Source: an uncultured Eubacteriales bacterium (lineage in GTDB: Bacteria > Bacillota > Clostridia > Christensenellales > Aristaeellaceae). From it: DNA of 51,930 nt. Each line of letters opens with the position of its first letter. The first letter of the stretch is position 1. Location of the stretch: positions 1-51,930 of the forward strand of contig CADASI010000011.1 in the NCBI GenBank assembly GCA_902790525.1. The letters are read 5' to 3'. Below the pieces are notes generated by a model. That model saw only the letters and a list, made by a program, of their open reading frames with translations, did no database searches and had not been told where the DNA came from. The position numbers and the translations under genes are program-made. This document shows positions 8,473-17,219 of this stretch, piece after piece.

Positions 8473-9393
8473 ATGCTCAAGGCGGTGTTGCTCGGCACGG
8501 GCGGCATGATGCCGCTGACGGACCGGGCGCTCTCCAGCGCCATGCTGGAGTTAAACGGCCGGCGGCTGCTGATCGACTGCGGCGAGGGCACCCAGGTGCG
8601 CATCCGCGCCTGCGGGATGGGCTTCAAGGCCATCGACGGCGTGCTGATCACCCACTTCCACGGCGACCACGTCAGCGGCCTGCCGGGGCTTCTGATGTCC
8701 ATGGGCAACCAGGGCCGCGAGGCGCCGCTGCTGATCGCCGGCCCGCCGGGCCTGGCGCGCGTGGTGAACAGCCTGCGGGTCATCGCGCCGGAGCTGCCGT
8801 TTGAAATCATTTTCAATGAGATCGACCCCGCTTCTCCCCTGCCCTTCGCCTGCGCGGGGCTTTCGATCGCGCCCTTCGCCCTCAGACACGGCATGCCCTG
8901 CCTGGGCTACCGCGCGACGCTGAACCGCCCGGGAAAATTCCTGCCGGAGCGGGCGCGCGCAAACGGCGTGCCCCTCAAGCTGTGGAGCGTGCTGCAAAAG
9001 CAGCCCTCCGCCGAGTGGGAGGGCGTGACCTATACCCGGGAGATGGTGCTGACCCCGCCCCGCCGGGGCATCACCGTGACCTACGCCACCGACACCCGGC
9101 CCACCGACTCCCTGCTGGAGGCCGCGCGGGGCTGCGACCTGCTCATCGCCGAGGGTATGTTCGGCGACCCGGACAAGCTGGAGCGGGCCCGGGAGTCCGG
9201 CCACATGCTGATGACCGAGGCCGCCCAAATCGCCCGCGACGCCGGGGCCGAGCGGCTGTGGTTCACCCACTACTCCCCCGCCATGCCCGACCCCGGGCTC
9301 TGGCTCGACGCCGCCCGCGCGATATTCCCCGCCGCCGAGCTGGGCGAGGACGGCAAGGGGATCGACCTGGCATATGAAAAGGAAGGTCCGTGA
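8473..9393 (+). CDS. rnz: Ribonuclease Z (metallo-beta-lactamase fold)
   Basis: A 306-residue protein that trims the 3' ends of tRNA precursors, needed for tRNAs lacking an encoded CCA, such as the tRNA-Ser in this window. The zinc motif HFHGDH is at residues 61-66, the phosphodiesterase-type Asp in TYATDTRPTD near 215, and further ligands in ESGHMLMTEA and WFTHYSP. The length is normal for the bacterial short form. The start at 8473 has GGAGGT seven bases upstream; in-frame GTG 8464 and ATG 8467 are too close to that site. The stop codon lies in the loop of the terminator. Confidence 0.9.
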   Translation: MLKAVLLGTGGMMPLTDRALSSAMLELNGRRLLIDCGEGTQVRIRACGMGFKAIDGVLITHFHGDHVSGLPGLLMSMGNQGREAPLLIAGPPGLARVVNSLRVIAPELPFEIIFNEIDPASPLPFACAGLSIAPFALRHGMPCLGYRATLNRPGKFLPERARANGVPLKLWSVLQKQPSAEWEGVTYTREMVLTPPRRGITVTYATDTRPTDSLLEAARGCDLLIAEGMFGDPDKLERARESGHMLMTEAAQIARDAGAERLWFTHYSPAMPDPGLWLDAARAIFPAAELGEDGKGIDLAYEKEGP

Positions 9394-9405
9394 CGGACCT
9401 TCCTT
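9379..9405. terminator. Bidirectional terminator between rnz and the VWA gene
   Basis: AAGGAAGGTCCG and its complement flank TGA, which is the rnz stop codon (9391-9393); T and A runs lie outside the stem. The genes converge here, so one hairpin can serve both. Confidence 0.8.
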
Positions 9406-9415
9406 TTATACTGGT

Positions 9416-12400
9416 TTACCGCGCGCTGAACTGGAACTCATACGCGGTGCCGCCGTCCTCGATCGTCATGGCGGACTTTCCGATGTCGTACTTGCCCACG
9501 TAGCACATATCCTGCTTCCCGGTCTTGGGGTCTTTGTAGGTCAGCACGATCAGCTTTTCATTGGGCCGGTGACGCACCTCGGCGATGCGCTCCGCCGTCT
9601 CGGGGGCCACGTTCTTCGCGCTCACGCCGCCGAAGCTGTTGGCCAGCGCCATGTTCACCCTGACGCGGGACAACAGCGCGTAGCCCTTCTTGCCCTTGAG
9701 CTTTTTGAGCTCCCGGTGGGCGGTCAGCGGGCTGTCCAGCTTCACGCCGCGGATGTCGTCCGTGAAGGACAGCGTCGCGTCGATGTCCAGCGCCTCGCAC
9801 ACCACGCGCAGCTTGCCGGTCACATGCTCGGCCTTGGACGCGCGCAGCAGCGCCAGCGCGACGATCAGGCCGATCAGCAGCGCGATCAGCCCGAGGCCGA
9901 AGGGCCAGTACCTCTCGACAAACCCGCGGATGTGGGGCCGGACCACCACGCGCGCCTCGGTGCAATCCGCGTCGGAGAGCGCGTAGCGCGGCGTCGCCAC
10001 GACCCGCACCGTGCAGTCCCCCTTCTGGGACGCAGTGAAGCGGTACTCCGTGCCGGTGAGGGTCTGCTGAATGACCGTCCCGCCGCCCGTGACCGTCAGC
10101 TCGTAGTGGTCAACCTCCCCGCCGTCGTGCCGCCAGGACAGCCGCGCCTCGGCGCCCTTGAGGCAGTACACGTCGTCCTCGAGGGTGGCGTCCGCCACGT
10201 CGATGTTTAGGCCCGTGACGGGCTCCGCCTTGGGATAGAGCCGGAAGGACAGCGCCTGAGTCTCCGGCTCCGCGCCCATCAGCGCGCCGTTTATCGGCAT
10301 GGCCGTCACGCACAGCGCGTATTCGGCGTCGTCCTTGAAGGTGGCGATGTCCACGCCCTCGCCGGGCGTGAGCGTCATGATATCTACACCGTTCTCCTGA
10401 AGCGTCGCCTGGACGGAATCCGCCTCGCCGTCGACCTCCCAGGAGAAGGTGACCTGATCCGCGCGGCGGTCCACGTAGAGCGCGTCGCCGGTATCCGGCA
10501 TCAGGGGGGCCACCGATAGCGCGATGTTCCCCAGCTCCCCCACCTCCGGGGCGAGCCGGAAGGTCGATGTCTCCACGCAGGGCTCGGCGTCGTTGACCGT
10601 TCCGTACAGCGGCATGGCGCTGACCCGGACCGCGTATTCCGCGTCGCTCTTGAGGCCGGCACACTCGATGCGGTCGCCGAACTCAAGGTCGCGGACGTGT
10701 TCGCCGTCCTCCAGCAGCTCCGCCTCGAGGGAGTCCACCTCCCCGGCGTTCCAGGCCACGGTGATGTACCTGACGTACGACGGCACCAGGGCCTGCCCGG
10801 CCCGCTTGATGGTCGGGGAGACCTTGAGCCCCACGGATTCGAGGGGCACCACGGTGGGCACCGGCGTGGGCGAGGGCGTCGGCGTCGGCGAGGGGGTCGG
10901 CGTCGGTATGACCCCGGAGGGATCGACGGGCGCCGGCGTCGGGGTGGGCTCGGGCGTCGGCACCGGTGTGCCGTCCACGACGGGCGCGGGCTCTAGCGTG
11001 GGCGTGGGGCGCTCGATCACCTCGAGGGCCTCCTCGTCCGCCGTGTGCTGGAGGTAGGGATTCTTCACCTCGACCCGCGCGGTCCAGGTGCCCACGGACT
11101 TGGGGATGAAGCGTATGACATAGCGCTCGCCCTGCCGCTTCATGGCGTAGTCCCACGCCTTGCCGCTGGGGGCGGTGAGGGCGATGGCCGCGGCGGACTG
11201 GCTGTAGATGTCGCTGTCGGTGAGGTCGTGAAACGCCTCTCCGTCGAAGGTCCGGAACCAGGCCGATATCTCGGTTTCCTCCCCCACGAACACGGGCCCG
11301 GGGACGTCCACCGCCATGCGCAGGTTGTGGTTGAAGCGCGTGATGGCGTTGATGGACACGGCGGAATCATTGCCGGAGGCGTTCTGCCGGCCGGCGACCG
11401 CCACGCCCCACTCCCCCGCCTCGGGCGACGGTACGGTGAGCATGATGTAGCTTCGGTCCTCGGTGACGGCGATGCCGTCCGCCTCCTGCGCCGCGCCGCC
11501 CTCCCAGAGGGTCCAGGTCTGCCCGCCCGGGGAGATCAGCGCCACGCTCTGGAGCCTGGCCTTGTCCTCCGGCATGAAGGTGATGTTCACCGTGGCGTCG
11601 GTGATGCCCGTATAGGGCACGGTGAAGGTCCCCTGCACGGGGGTGTTTCCCACGATGGTCTGTATGGTCTGCGACGCGCTCTCGGCGCGGATCAGCAACT
11701 GCAACAGCTTGCTCTCCACGTCCGCCTGGGTCGCCACCAGCACGTTGTTGTAGCTGCCGTCCTCGCCGGGTTCGCCGCCCCCGGCGTCGGCCAGGCGATT
11801 GATGAACGCCATGAAGGGGTCGTCGGCGGTGACGTCCGCCTGGGTGGTCAGCGCGATGACATGGAAGTCCGCCCCCGCCCCGTGAATGGCCTCCACCAGC
11901 GCGACGGACTCGTCGTTGGCTTTTATGTTCTCCGGGCGGCTGAAGGGGTCGGACTTGTTGGACAGGTCGTTGACGCCGTCGGACAGCAGTATCACGCTGG
12001 TCTGCCCCTCGAAGCCCGTCATCATCGAAAGCGCCGTTTGCAGCGCCGTGCGGATGTCGGTGTAGGCGTCCCGGCGGTTCTTGTTGGCCTCGGCGTTCAG
12101 GTTGTCGCCGATCTCCGCGTCCAGGTTCGGATCGTGGACGTCCATGGGACCGTAGCTGACGCAGTTCTTCGGCCCGCAGAACACGATCACGCCGAGCTGC
12201 CCGTCCTTGCCGGAGGACAGCACGTTCTGATACACCAGCCGCGCCGCGTCGAAGCGAAGCCCCTTGGGGTCGGTGGCCTCGCCGAGGGAGTGCCGCCCCG
12301 TGGTGCTCCGGCTGTTGTCGATGACCAGTATGTAGTTGTGCTGCGCCATCGCCTCCTCCGCCAGGCCCGCGGCGGGCAGGGCGGAGATGAGCAGCAGCGC

Positions 12401-12454
12401 GGCGAGTAGTACGGGAATCAGTCTTATGACGAATCCTTTCCTCACAGACAGCAT
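9416..12454 (-). CDS. Large surface protein: VWA domain, beta-sandwich repeats, membrane anchor
   Basis: A 1012-residue protein. A signal peptide is at residues 1-32, then a von Willebrand A domain starting with an intact metal-site motif DNSRST (~46) and SVILLSDGVND (~155). A long beta-rich region follows. Then comes a Thr-Pro/Pro-Glu linker (~500-545) and three related modules of ~100 residues that look like fibronectin III-type folds (each with an EYAL/EYAV core). One transmembrane helix lies at ~848-872, followed by a ~138-residue basic tail. It is probably exposed on the cell surface and binds protein or matrix in a metal-dependent way. No sortase motif is seen. It has its own promoter and is flanked by terminators. 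Confidence 0.82.
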   Translation of the reverse strand: MLSVRKGFVIRLIPVLLAALLLISALPAAGLAEEAMAQHNYILVIDNSRSTTGRHSLGEATDPKGLRFDAARLVYQNVLSSGKDGQLGVIVFCGPKNCVSYGPMDVHDPNLDAEIGDNLNAEANKNRRDAYTDIRTALQTALSMMTGFEGQTSVILLSDGVNDLSNKSDPFSRPENIKANDESVALVEAIHGAGADFHVIALTTQADVTADDPFMAFINRLADAGGGEPGEDGSYNNVLVATQADVESKLLQLLIRAESASQTIQTIVGNTPVQGTFTVPYTGITDATVNITFMPEDKARLQSVALISPGGQTWTLWEGGAAQEADGIAVTEDRSYIMLTVPSPEAGEWGVAVAGRQNASGNDSAVSINAITRFNHNLRMAVDVPGPVFVGEETEISAWFRTFDGEAFHDLTDSDIYSQSAAAIALTAPSGKAWDYAMKRQGERYVIRFIPKSVGTWTARVEVKNPYLQHTADEEALEVIERPTPTLEPAPVVDGTPVPTPEPTPTPAPVDPSGVIPTPTPSPTPTPSPTPVPTVVPLESVGLKVSPTIKRAGQALVPSYVRYITVAWNAGEVDSLEAELLEDGEHVRDLEFGDRIECAGLKSDAEYAVRVSAMPLYGTVNDAEPCVETSTFRLAPEVGELGNIALSVAPLMPDTGDALYVDRRADQVTFSWEVDGEADSVQATLQENGVDIMTLTPGEGVDIATFKDDAEYALCVTAMPINGALMGAEPETQALSFRLYPKAEPVTGLNIDVADATLEDDVYCLKGAEARLSWRHDGGEVDHYELTVTGGGTVIQQTLTGTEYRFTASQKGDCTVRVVATPRYALSDADCTEARVVVRPHIRGFVERYWPFGLGLIALLIGLIVALALLRASKAEHVTGKLRVVCEALDIDATLSFTDDIRGVKLDSPLTAHRELKKLKGKKGYALLSRVRVNMALANSFGGVSAKNVAPETAERIAEVRHRPNEKLIVLTYKDPKTGKQDMCYVGKYDIGKSAMTIEDGGTAYEFQFSAR

Positions 12455-12526
12455 GGCGCGTGACCATCTCTTTTCATCGAAATCTATCCGGCAACGATCG
12501 TTCGATCGTAATATACCCTCGACAAT

Positions 12527-12556
12527 ATTATAACGGATTCGTCAAGCGCTTTGCAA
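12527..12556 (-). promoter_or_regulatory. Probable promoter of the VWA gene
   Basis: On the minus strand TTGCAA (12551-12556) is 18 bases from TATAAT (12527-12532), about 70 bases before the start codon. Confidence 0.5.
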
Positions 12557-12585
12557 TCCCCAATTTGAACAATATAAGAACAAAC

Positions 12586-12622
12586 CGCGGCGGGAATGTC
12601 TAATTGTGACATTCCCGCCGCG
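12586..12622 (-). terminator. Terminator of the methyltransferase/ABC operon
   Basis: A 15-base perfect stem (CGCGGCGGGAATGTC and complement) with a seven-base loop lies 14 bases after the last gene of the operon. On the minus strand it is followed by a T-rich tract. Confidence 0.8.
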
Positions 12623-12636
12623 TCAATATGTATAAT

Positions 12637-13413
12637 TCAGGCCTCCTTGTACCCGCACACCATGAACATCGGGGTGGAGGCGAAGTTCACCTTCTCCTGA
12701 TCGGTCCAGGTGCGCTCCCACACGCGCACGTCGGCATCGGCGTCGAGGCTTAGACGGTTGAGCACCTGAACGTCCCACGCCGGGCGCTCGATGCGCGTCA
12801 GCGGCATGTGGCGGGCGATCTCCTCCATGCGGTCGAAGTCCTCGCCCACGTTGAAGTCCCCCATCGCCCCGTCCCGGCTGTTGGAGCGGTCCCGGGTGTA
12901 GGCTGCGCGGGCGTCGTCGTCGATCAGATAGCGGTACCAGTTGGCGTCGAAGTTGATGATCACCCCGCCGGGCTTCAATACCCGCGCCCACTCGGCGTAG
13001 CCGCGCTCGGGCTCGGGCAGGTTCCAGGTGACGTTGCGGGATACCACCACGTCGAACAGGCCGTCCTCAAAGGTCAGCGCCTGGGCGTTCATCTCGATAA
13101 ATTCGATGTCCTTCCCCAGCGCCCCGGCGTTCTCCCGCGCCGCCTCGAGCATCGAGGGGGTCAGGTCGATGGCCGTCACGCGGTAGCCCGCCTCCGCCAG
13201 CAGTATGGCGAAGAAGCCGGGGCCGGTGCCCACCTCCAGCACGGAGATCTCCCCGGGTCGCTTATGCGGGAACCGCCGCGCGATGCAGTCGGTCAGCGTC
13301 TCCTGCCAGCGGTCGTGCTGTTCGGTGGCCAGCTCCTCCCGGTTCACCTCGGAATAGCCCGGCGCGCGCCGGGTCCAGTAGCGCCTGTTTTCCTGAATCA
13401 GTCGATCGTTCAT
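12637..13413 (-). CDS. Class I SAM-dependent methyltransferase (second of a pair)
   Basis: A 258-residue methyltransferase. The SAM site motif I is VLEVGTGPGFFAILLA (~58-73), followed by VTAIDLTPSMLEAA, with motif IV FDVVVSRNVTWNLPEP and RVLKPGGVIINFD. It shares an overall plan with the neighbour at 13415: an aromatic YW near the N-terminus, NFDANWYRYLIDDD beside NFDADYYFDHTDA, and a WDVQVL/WDVELL segment. The two are evidently paralogues from a tandem duplication. It starts one base after its neighbour's stop, so translation is coupled. The substrate is unknown; its place in a nickel/peptide-type importer operon suggests a small imported or metal-binding molecule. Confidence 0.85.
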   Translation of the reverse strand: MNDRLIQENRRYWTRRAPGYSEVNREELATEQHDRWQETLTDCIARRFPHKRPGEISVLEVGTGPGFFAILLAEAGYRVTAIDLTPSMLEAARENAGALGKDIEFIEMNAQALTFEDGLFDVVVSRNVTWNLPEPERGYAEWARVLKPGGVIINFDANWYRYLIDDDARAAYTRDRSNSRDGAMGDFNVGEDFDRMEEIARHMPLTRIERPAWDVQVLNRLSLDADADVRVWERTWTDQEKVNFASTPMFMVCGYKEA

Positions 13414-13414
13414 G

Positions 13415-14131
13415 TCATTTCTCCGCGGTTATACAGAATATGGGCGTGGGGTTGTAGAAGCGGTCGATCTCCCGGTAGATGCGCCGATAGACCGCCCGGT
13501 CCACGTCGATGGCGCGAAAGCCCGCCCGGTCCAGCAATTCCACGTCCCAGCCGGGGCGCGGGCGCTGGAAGGCGCGCATCTCGTCGGAGATGTGGGCGTA
13601 GGCGGCGTTCTGGTCCGCGGACAGCTCCCGGTGGGCGTGGTTCTCCGGCAGCGGCGCGTCGGTGTGGTCGAAGTAGTAGTCCGCGTCGAAGTTCACCAGC
13701 ACCCCGCCCGGCCTGAGCAGCCCGTGCCACTTCCGGTAGGCCGCCGGCAGGTTGGGCAGGAAGGTGGTCAGGTTGCGGGTGACGATGGCGTCAAAGCTCT
13801 CCGGCGCGAACGTCGGGGCCTCCGCGTCCATCACCTTGAAGCTGGGGTACAGCTCCAGCGCCACGCTGGTGCGCCGCGCGCCGTTGATCATCTCCGCCGT
13901 CAGGTCGATGCCCGTCACCCAGTGGCCCTCCGCCGCCAGTATGAAGGCGAAAAAACCCGTGCCGGTGCCGATGTCCAGTATGTTCAGCTTGCGCCCCTGC
14001 GGCAGGCGGCGGCGCAGCTCGTCGAGCCAGCGCTGCCGCTTGTCGCTTTTGAGCTCGTCCAGTCGCAGCTTCTCGAACTGCTTGACGCGCCCGGTCCAGT
14101 AGTCGGTGATTTCCCGTTTGATCGCTTCCAT
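13415..14131 (-). CDS. Class I SAM-dependent methyltransferase (first of a pair)
   Basis: A 238-residue methyltransferase. Motif I reads ILDIGTGTGFFAFILA (~51-66), then VTGIDLTAEMINGA, motif IV FDAIVTRNLTTFLPNLP and LLRPGGVLVNFDADYY. It is a paralogue of the next gene. It follows the binding-protein gene by three bases and is followed by its partner after one base, so all three are on one transcript. No radical-SAM, amino-acid-ligase or metallophore synthase gene is in the operon. The role is therefore open: modification of an imported metallophore or peptide is a guess from context. Confidence 0.85.
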   Translation of the reverse strand: MEAIKREITDYWTGRVKQFEKLRLDELKSDKRQRWLDELRRRLPQGRKLNILDIGTGTGFFAFILAAEGHWVTGIDLTAEMINGARRTSVALELYPSFKVMDAEAPTFAPESFDAIVTRNLTTFLPNLPAAYRKWHGLLRPGGVLVNFDADYYFDHTDAPLPENHAHRELSADQNAAYAHISDEMRAFQRPRPGWDVELLDRAGFRAIDVDRAVYRRIYREIDRFYNPTPIFCITAEK

Positions 14132-14134
14132 TAT

Positions 14135-15655
14135 TTATCCTTCAATGTCCAGATCGGCGGTCACCTGGTAGTAGTCGCAGGCGTGCGCCGTGTAGTTCTT
14201 TACGTTCGCCTTGGAGATCATGTTCATCTGCAAAAACGAGCAGAACACGTAGGCGTTGTCGTCCAGTATCGCCTGCTGAAGCTCCACAGCCAGCTCGCCG
14301 CGCTTCGCGGGGTCGAACTCGGTGGCCATCTGATTCATCAGGTCGTTGACGTGTTCGTTCTCATAGGCGCCGAAGTTGTAGCTCATGCCCGGCAGGCAGG
14401 AGGTGGTGAAGAAGTACTGCGGGTCGCCGGAGGGCGCGGTCACCAGCGCCGAGGCGTAGATGTCAAACGACGTCATGTCCGCAAGGAACTCGCGGCGGGA
14501 GGCGGTGCAGTTGATGTCCACGTCGATGCCGACCTGCTTGAGCGTCGCCTGCACGGATTCGGCCAGCAGCGGCAGCTCCTGGCGGCTGGGGTACGTCAGC
14601 CAGCGGATCACCAGCTTCGTGCCGTCCTTCTCGCGGATGCCGTCGCCGTCGGAATCGACCCATCCGGCCGCCTCCAGCAGGGCCTTCGCGCCCTCGGGGT
14701 CGTAGCCCTCGGTGGTCACGTGCTCGCCGCCGAAGGTGGAAAAGCCGTCCGGGAACGCGCCGTGGCCGGGCACGCCGTGGCCGTCCAGCAGCACCGCCAC
14801 GAAGCCCTCCTTGTCGATGCCCATGGCGATGGCCTTGCGCACGGCGGGGTCCTGTATGACGGGGCTTGTCATGTTCATCGAGGCGAAGAACGCGCGGGAG
14901 GTCTGGATCGCGGAGAACTGGAAGCCCGGGTTCTCGAACAGCGGGTAGCTCTCGTAGGCCATGCCGTAGGCGGCGTCGATCTCGCCCGCCTGCAGCGCCA
15001 TCGCCAGCGTGTTGCCGTCGGAGATGGTGCGGATGGTGAGCTGGTCGAGCTTCGGCTCGCCGTTCCAGTAGTATTCGTTGGGCACGAGGGTCAGGTGGTC
15101 GTCGGTCACCATGTCCACGACCTTGTAGGGGCCGGTGCCCACGGCGATGCCCGCGTCGAAGTCCGAGGCGTCCACGTCAATGATGCAGCCGTAGGGGTCG
15201 CCCAGGTAGTTCATCAGCGCCGGCAGCGGCTCCTTGGTGGTGACGGTCAGCACTTGGCCGTCGGCCTCAATGGTGTCGATCATGGTGTCCGAGGGCGCGC
15301 GGTCGTGGACCTCCAGCAGGTGCTCCAGGCACTGCTTGACCGCCGCGCCGTCCATGTCGCGGCCGGAGGAGAACTTCACGCCGTCCCTGAGCGTGATCTT
15401 CCAGGTCAGGTTGCCGTCGTTTTCCCAGGAGGTCGCCAGCCAGGGCTCCAGCTCCATGGTGTCGGTGTAGTGCACCAGCGTCTCGCCGATGCCGTAGCGG
15501 ATGCAGGCCCAGCCGTTGTAGGTGCGGTGGGGATCGGTGGTCTCCTCCCAGTTCTCCGAGTTGAACGTGGTGTCGCCGATGACCATGGTCTTGCCCTCGG
15601 CAAGGGCCACGGCGCAGAGCATGAGGACGAGAATGATGGACAGGATCTTCTTCAT
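14135..15655 (-). CDS. ABC transporter substrate-binding protein, nickel/dipeptide type
   Basis: A 506-residue family 5 extracellular solute-binding protein. N-terminal marks such as YNGWACIRYGIGETLV and LRDGVKFSSGRDMDG resemble the NikA/metallophore-binding branch more than general oligopeptide binders. The leader MKKILSIILVLMLCAVALA has no proper lipobox and looks like a signal peptidase I site (ALA|EG), so anchoring to the membrane is not evident. It is fifth in the operon, after both permeases and both ATPases. Substrate (nickel complex, peptide or opine-type metallophore) is inferred, not shown. Confidence 0.85.
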   Translation of the reverse strand: MKKILSIILVLMLCAVALAEGKTMVIGDTTFNSENWEETTDPHRTYNGWACIRYGIGETLVHYTDTMELEPWLATSWENDGNLTWKITLRDGVKFSSGRDMDGAAVKQCLEHLLEVHDRAPSDTMIDTIEADGQVLTVTTKEPLPALMNYLGDPYGCIIDVDASDFDAGIAVGTGPYKVVDMVTDDHLTLVPNEYYWNGEPKLDQLTIRTISDGNTLAMALQAGEIDAAYGMAYESYPLFENPGFQFSAIQTSRAFFASMNMTSPVIQDPAVRKAIAMGIDKEGFVAVLLDGHGVPGHGAFPDGFSTFGGEHVTTEGYDPEGAKALLEAAGWVDSDGDGIREKDGTKLVIRWLTYPSRQELPLLAESVQATLKQVGIDVDINCTASRREFLADMTSFDIYASALVTAPSGDPQYFFTTSCLPGMSYNFGAYENEHVNDLMNQMATEFDPAKRGELAVELQQAILDDNAYVFCSFLQMNMISKANVKNYTAHACDYYQVTADLDIEG

Positions 15656-15668
15656 GGGAATGCCTCCT

Positions 15669-16439
15669 TTACAGTATGCTTTCGATCAACCTCTTCGTAT
15701 AGTCGTTTTTCGGATTCCGTATGACCTCGTCAGGCACGCCTTCCTCGACGATTTTGCCCTTATACATCACCATCACCCGGTCGCAGAACTGCTGCACGAG
15801 GGCGATGTCGTGGCAGATGAACAGTATCGACAAGTGCATCGCCTCCCGCAGCCGCCCCAACAGGGCGATGACCTCCTTCTGGATGGTCACGTCCAGCGCG
15901 GAGGTGGCCTCGTCGCAGATCAGCAGCCGGGGCTCTATGGCAATGGCCCGGGCGATGGCCGCGCGCTGGCACTGGCCGCCGGACACCTGGTGGGGATAGC
16001 GGTCGGCGAACTCGGCGGGCAGGCCGCACTGCGTAAGCAGCGCCGCCACCCGCTTCTTCACCTCCGCGCGGCAGGCACCGAAGTTGCGCAGGCTCTCGCC
16101 GATGCCGTCGCCCAGCGTGTGGCGGGGGTCGAAGGACTCCGTGGGCGTCTGGAACACCATCTGCATCTGGCGGTAGGCTTCCCTGAGCGCGCTGCCGCTG
16201 AGGCGCGTGATGTCCCGCCCGTCCAGCAGGACCCTGCCCTCGCTCATGTCCGTAAGCCGCGTGATCAGGTTCGCCACAGTCGACTTGCCGCTGCCACTTT
16301 CCCCGATCAGCCCCAGGCACTCGCCGGGCATCAGCTCAAAGCCGATGTGGTCCACCGCCGTGAAGTCCGGCCGGCCGTTGCTCTTGAACACCTTCGTGAG
16401 GTTCTCGACCTTCAATATCGGTTGCATCGGCATCGGCAT
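15669..16439 (-). CDS. ABC transporter ATPase, nickel/oligopeptide type (F/E subunit)
   Basis: A 256-residue ATPase. Walker A is GESGSGKST (~45-53), the signature VSGGQCQRAAIARAI, Walker B LLICDEATSALD and the switch His in ICHDIA. The C-terminal region is shorter than in true OppF/DppF and lacks an obvious Cys-rich cluster. The start is ATG 16439, sharing one base with the stop of the previous gene; ATG 16433 has a better distance to AGAGG. It pairs with the second ATPase to power the importer. Confidence 0.88.
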   Translation of the reverse strand: MPMPMQPILKVENLTKVFKSNGRPDFTAVDHIGFELMPGECLGLIGESGSGKSTVANLITRLTDMSEGRVLLDGRDITRLSGSALREAYRQMQMVFQTPTESFDPRHTLGDGIGESLRNFGACRAEVKKRVAALLTQCGLPAEFADRYPHQVSGGQCQRAAIARAIAIEPRLLICDEATSALDVTIQKEVIALLGRLREAMHLSILFICHDIALVQQFCDRVMVMYKGKIVEEGVPDEVIRNPKNDYTKRLIESIL

Positions 16440-17218
16440 CACCTCTTCAATCTCGGCACCGCCGCCATCAGCGTCTTGGTGTACGCCTCCCGAGGATCGT
16501 CCAGCACCTGCCGGGTCTCGCCGTACTCCACCATCCGTCCGTCCTTCATCACCATCACGTTGTCCGCCATGGCGCCGATGACGCCGATGTTGTGGGTGAC
16601 GATCACGATGGACGTGCCGAACGCCTCCCGCACCAGCAGCATCTCCTCGACCACCTGCTTCTGGACGCTGACGTCCAGCGCGGAGGTGGGCTCGTCCGCG
16701 AACAGTATCGACGGGTTCATCAGCATCGCCGCGGCGATGCCCACCCGCTGCTGCATGCCGCCGGACAGCTCGAAGGGGTAGCTGTTCAGTATGCGCATGC
16801 CGTCCTCGAAGCCGATCTTCTGAAGCAATTCGCACGCCCGGTGGGTGAAATCCGCCTTCGTGACGCGCTCGTGCTCGGTCATGCTCTCGTAGAGCTGGGC
16901 CCCGACGGTGCGTATCGGGCAGAAGGACGCCCCCGCCGACTGGAAGATCATCCCCAGCTCCGGGCCGTTGAGCCTGCGCATCTCCGCGGGCGACAGGTCG
17001 GGCAGGTCCTTCCCCTTGTAGAAGATGTCGCCCCGGGTCACCTGCCCGGAGGGCCCCAGCAGTCCCATGGCCGCCTTGATCACGGTGGACTTGCCGCTGC
17101 CGCTCTCCCCCACGATGCCGAGGATCTCCCCCGGCCGGAGGTCGAAGCTCACGCCCGTGATGACCGTCTTGCCGTTGTAGGCGATGTCCACGCGGTCGTA
17201 TCTGAGTATCTCCGCCAT
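16439..17218 (-). CDS. ABC transporter ATPase, nickel/oligopeptide type (D subunit)
   Basis: A 259-residue ATPase with Walker A GESGSGKST (~38-46), Q-loop MIFQSAGASF, signature LSGGMQQRVGIAAAM, Walker B ILFADEPTSALD and switch His VTHNIG. It is the NikD/DppD-like partner of the next ATPase. It starts one base after the end of the permease gene and ends on the start of its partner, so the whole importer is tightly coupled. Confidence 0.9.
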   Translation of the reverse strand: MAEILRYDRVDIAYNGKTVITGVSFDLRPGEILGIVGESGSGKSTVIKAAMGLLGPSGQVTRGDIFYKGKDLPDLSPAEMRRLNGPELGMIFQSAGASFCPIRTVGAQLYESMTEHERVTKADFTHRACELLQKIGFEDGMRILNSYPFELSGGMQQRVGIAAAMLMNPSILFADEPTSALDVSVQKQVVEEMLLVREAFGTSIVIVTHNIGVIGAMADNVMVMKDGRMVEYGETRQVLDDPREAYTKTLMAAVPRLKR

Positions 17219-17219
17219 G

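Noticed and set aside
13412-15724. 770-residue open frame on the plus strand
   Set aside because: It is antisense to a methyltransferase and a solute-binding protein. It has Val/His/Arg-rich composition without domains and no binding site.
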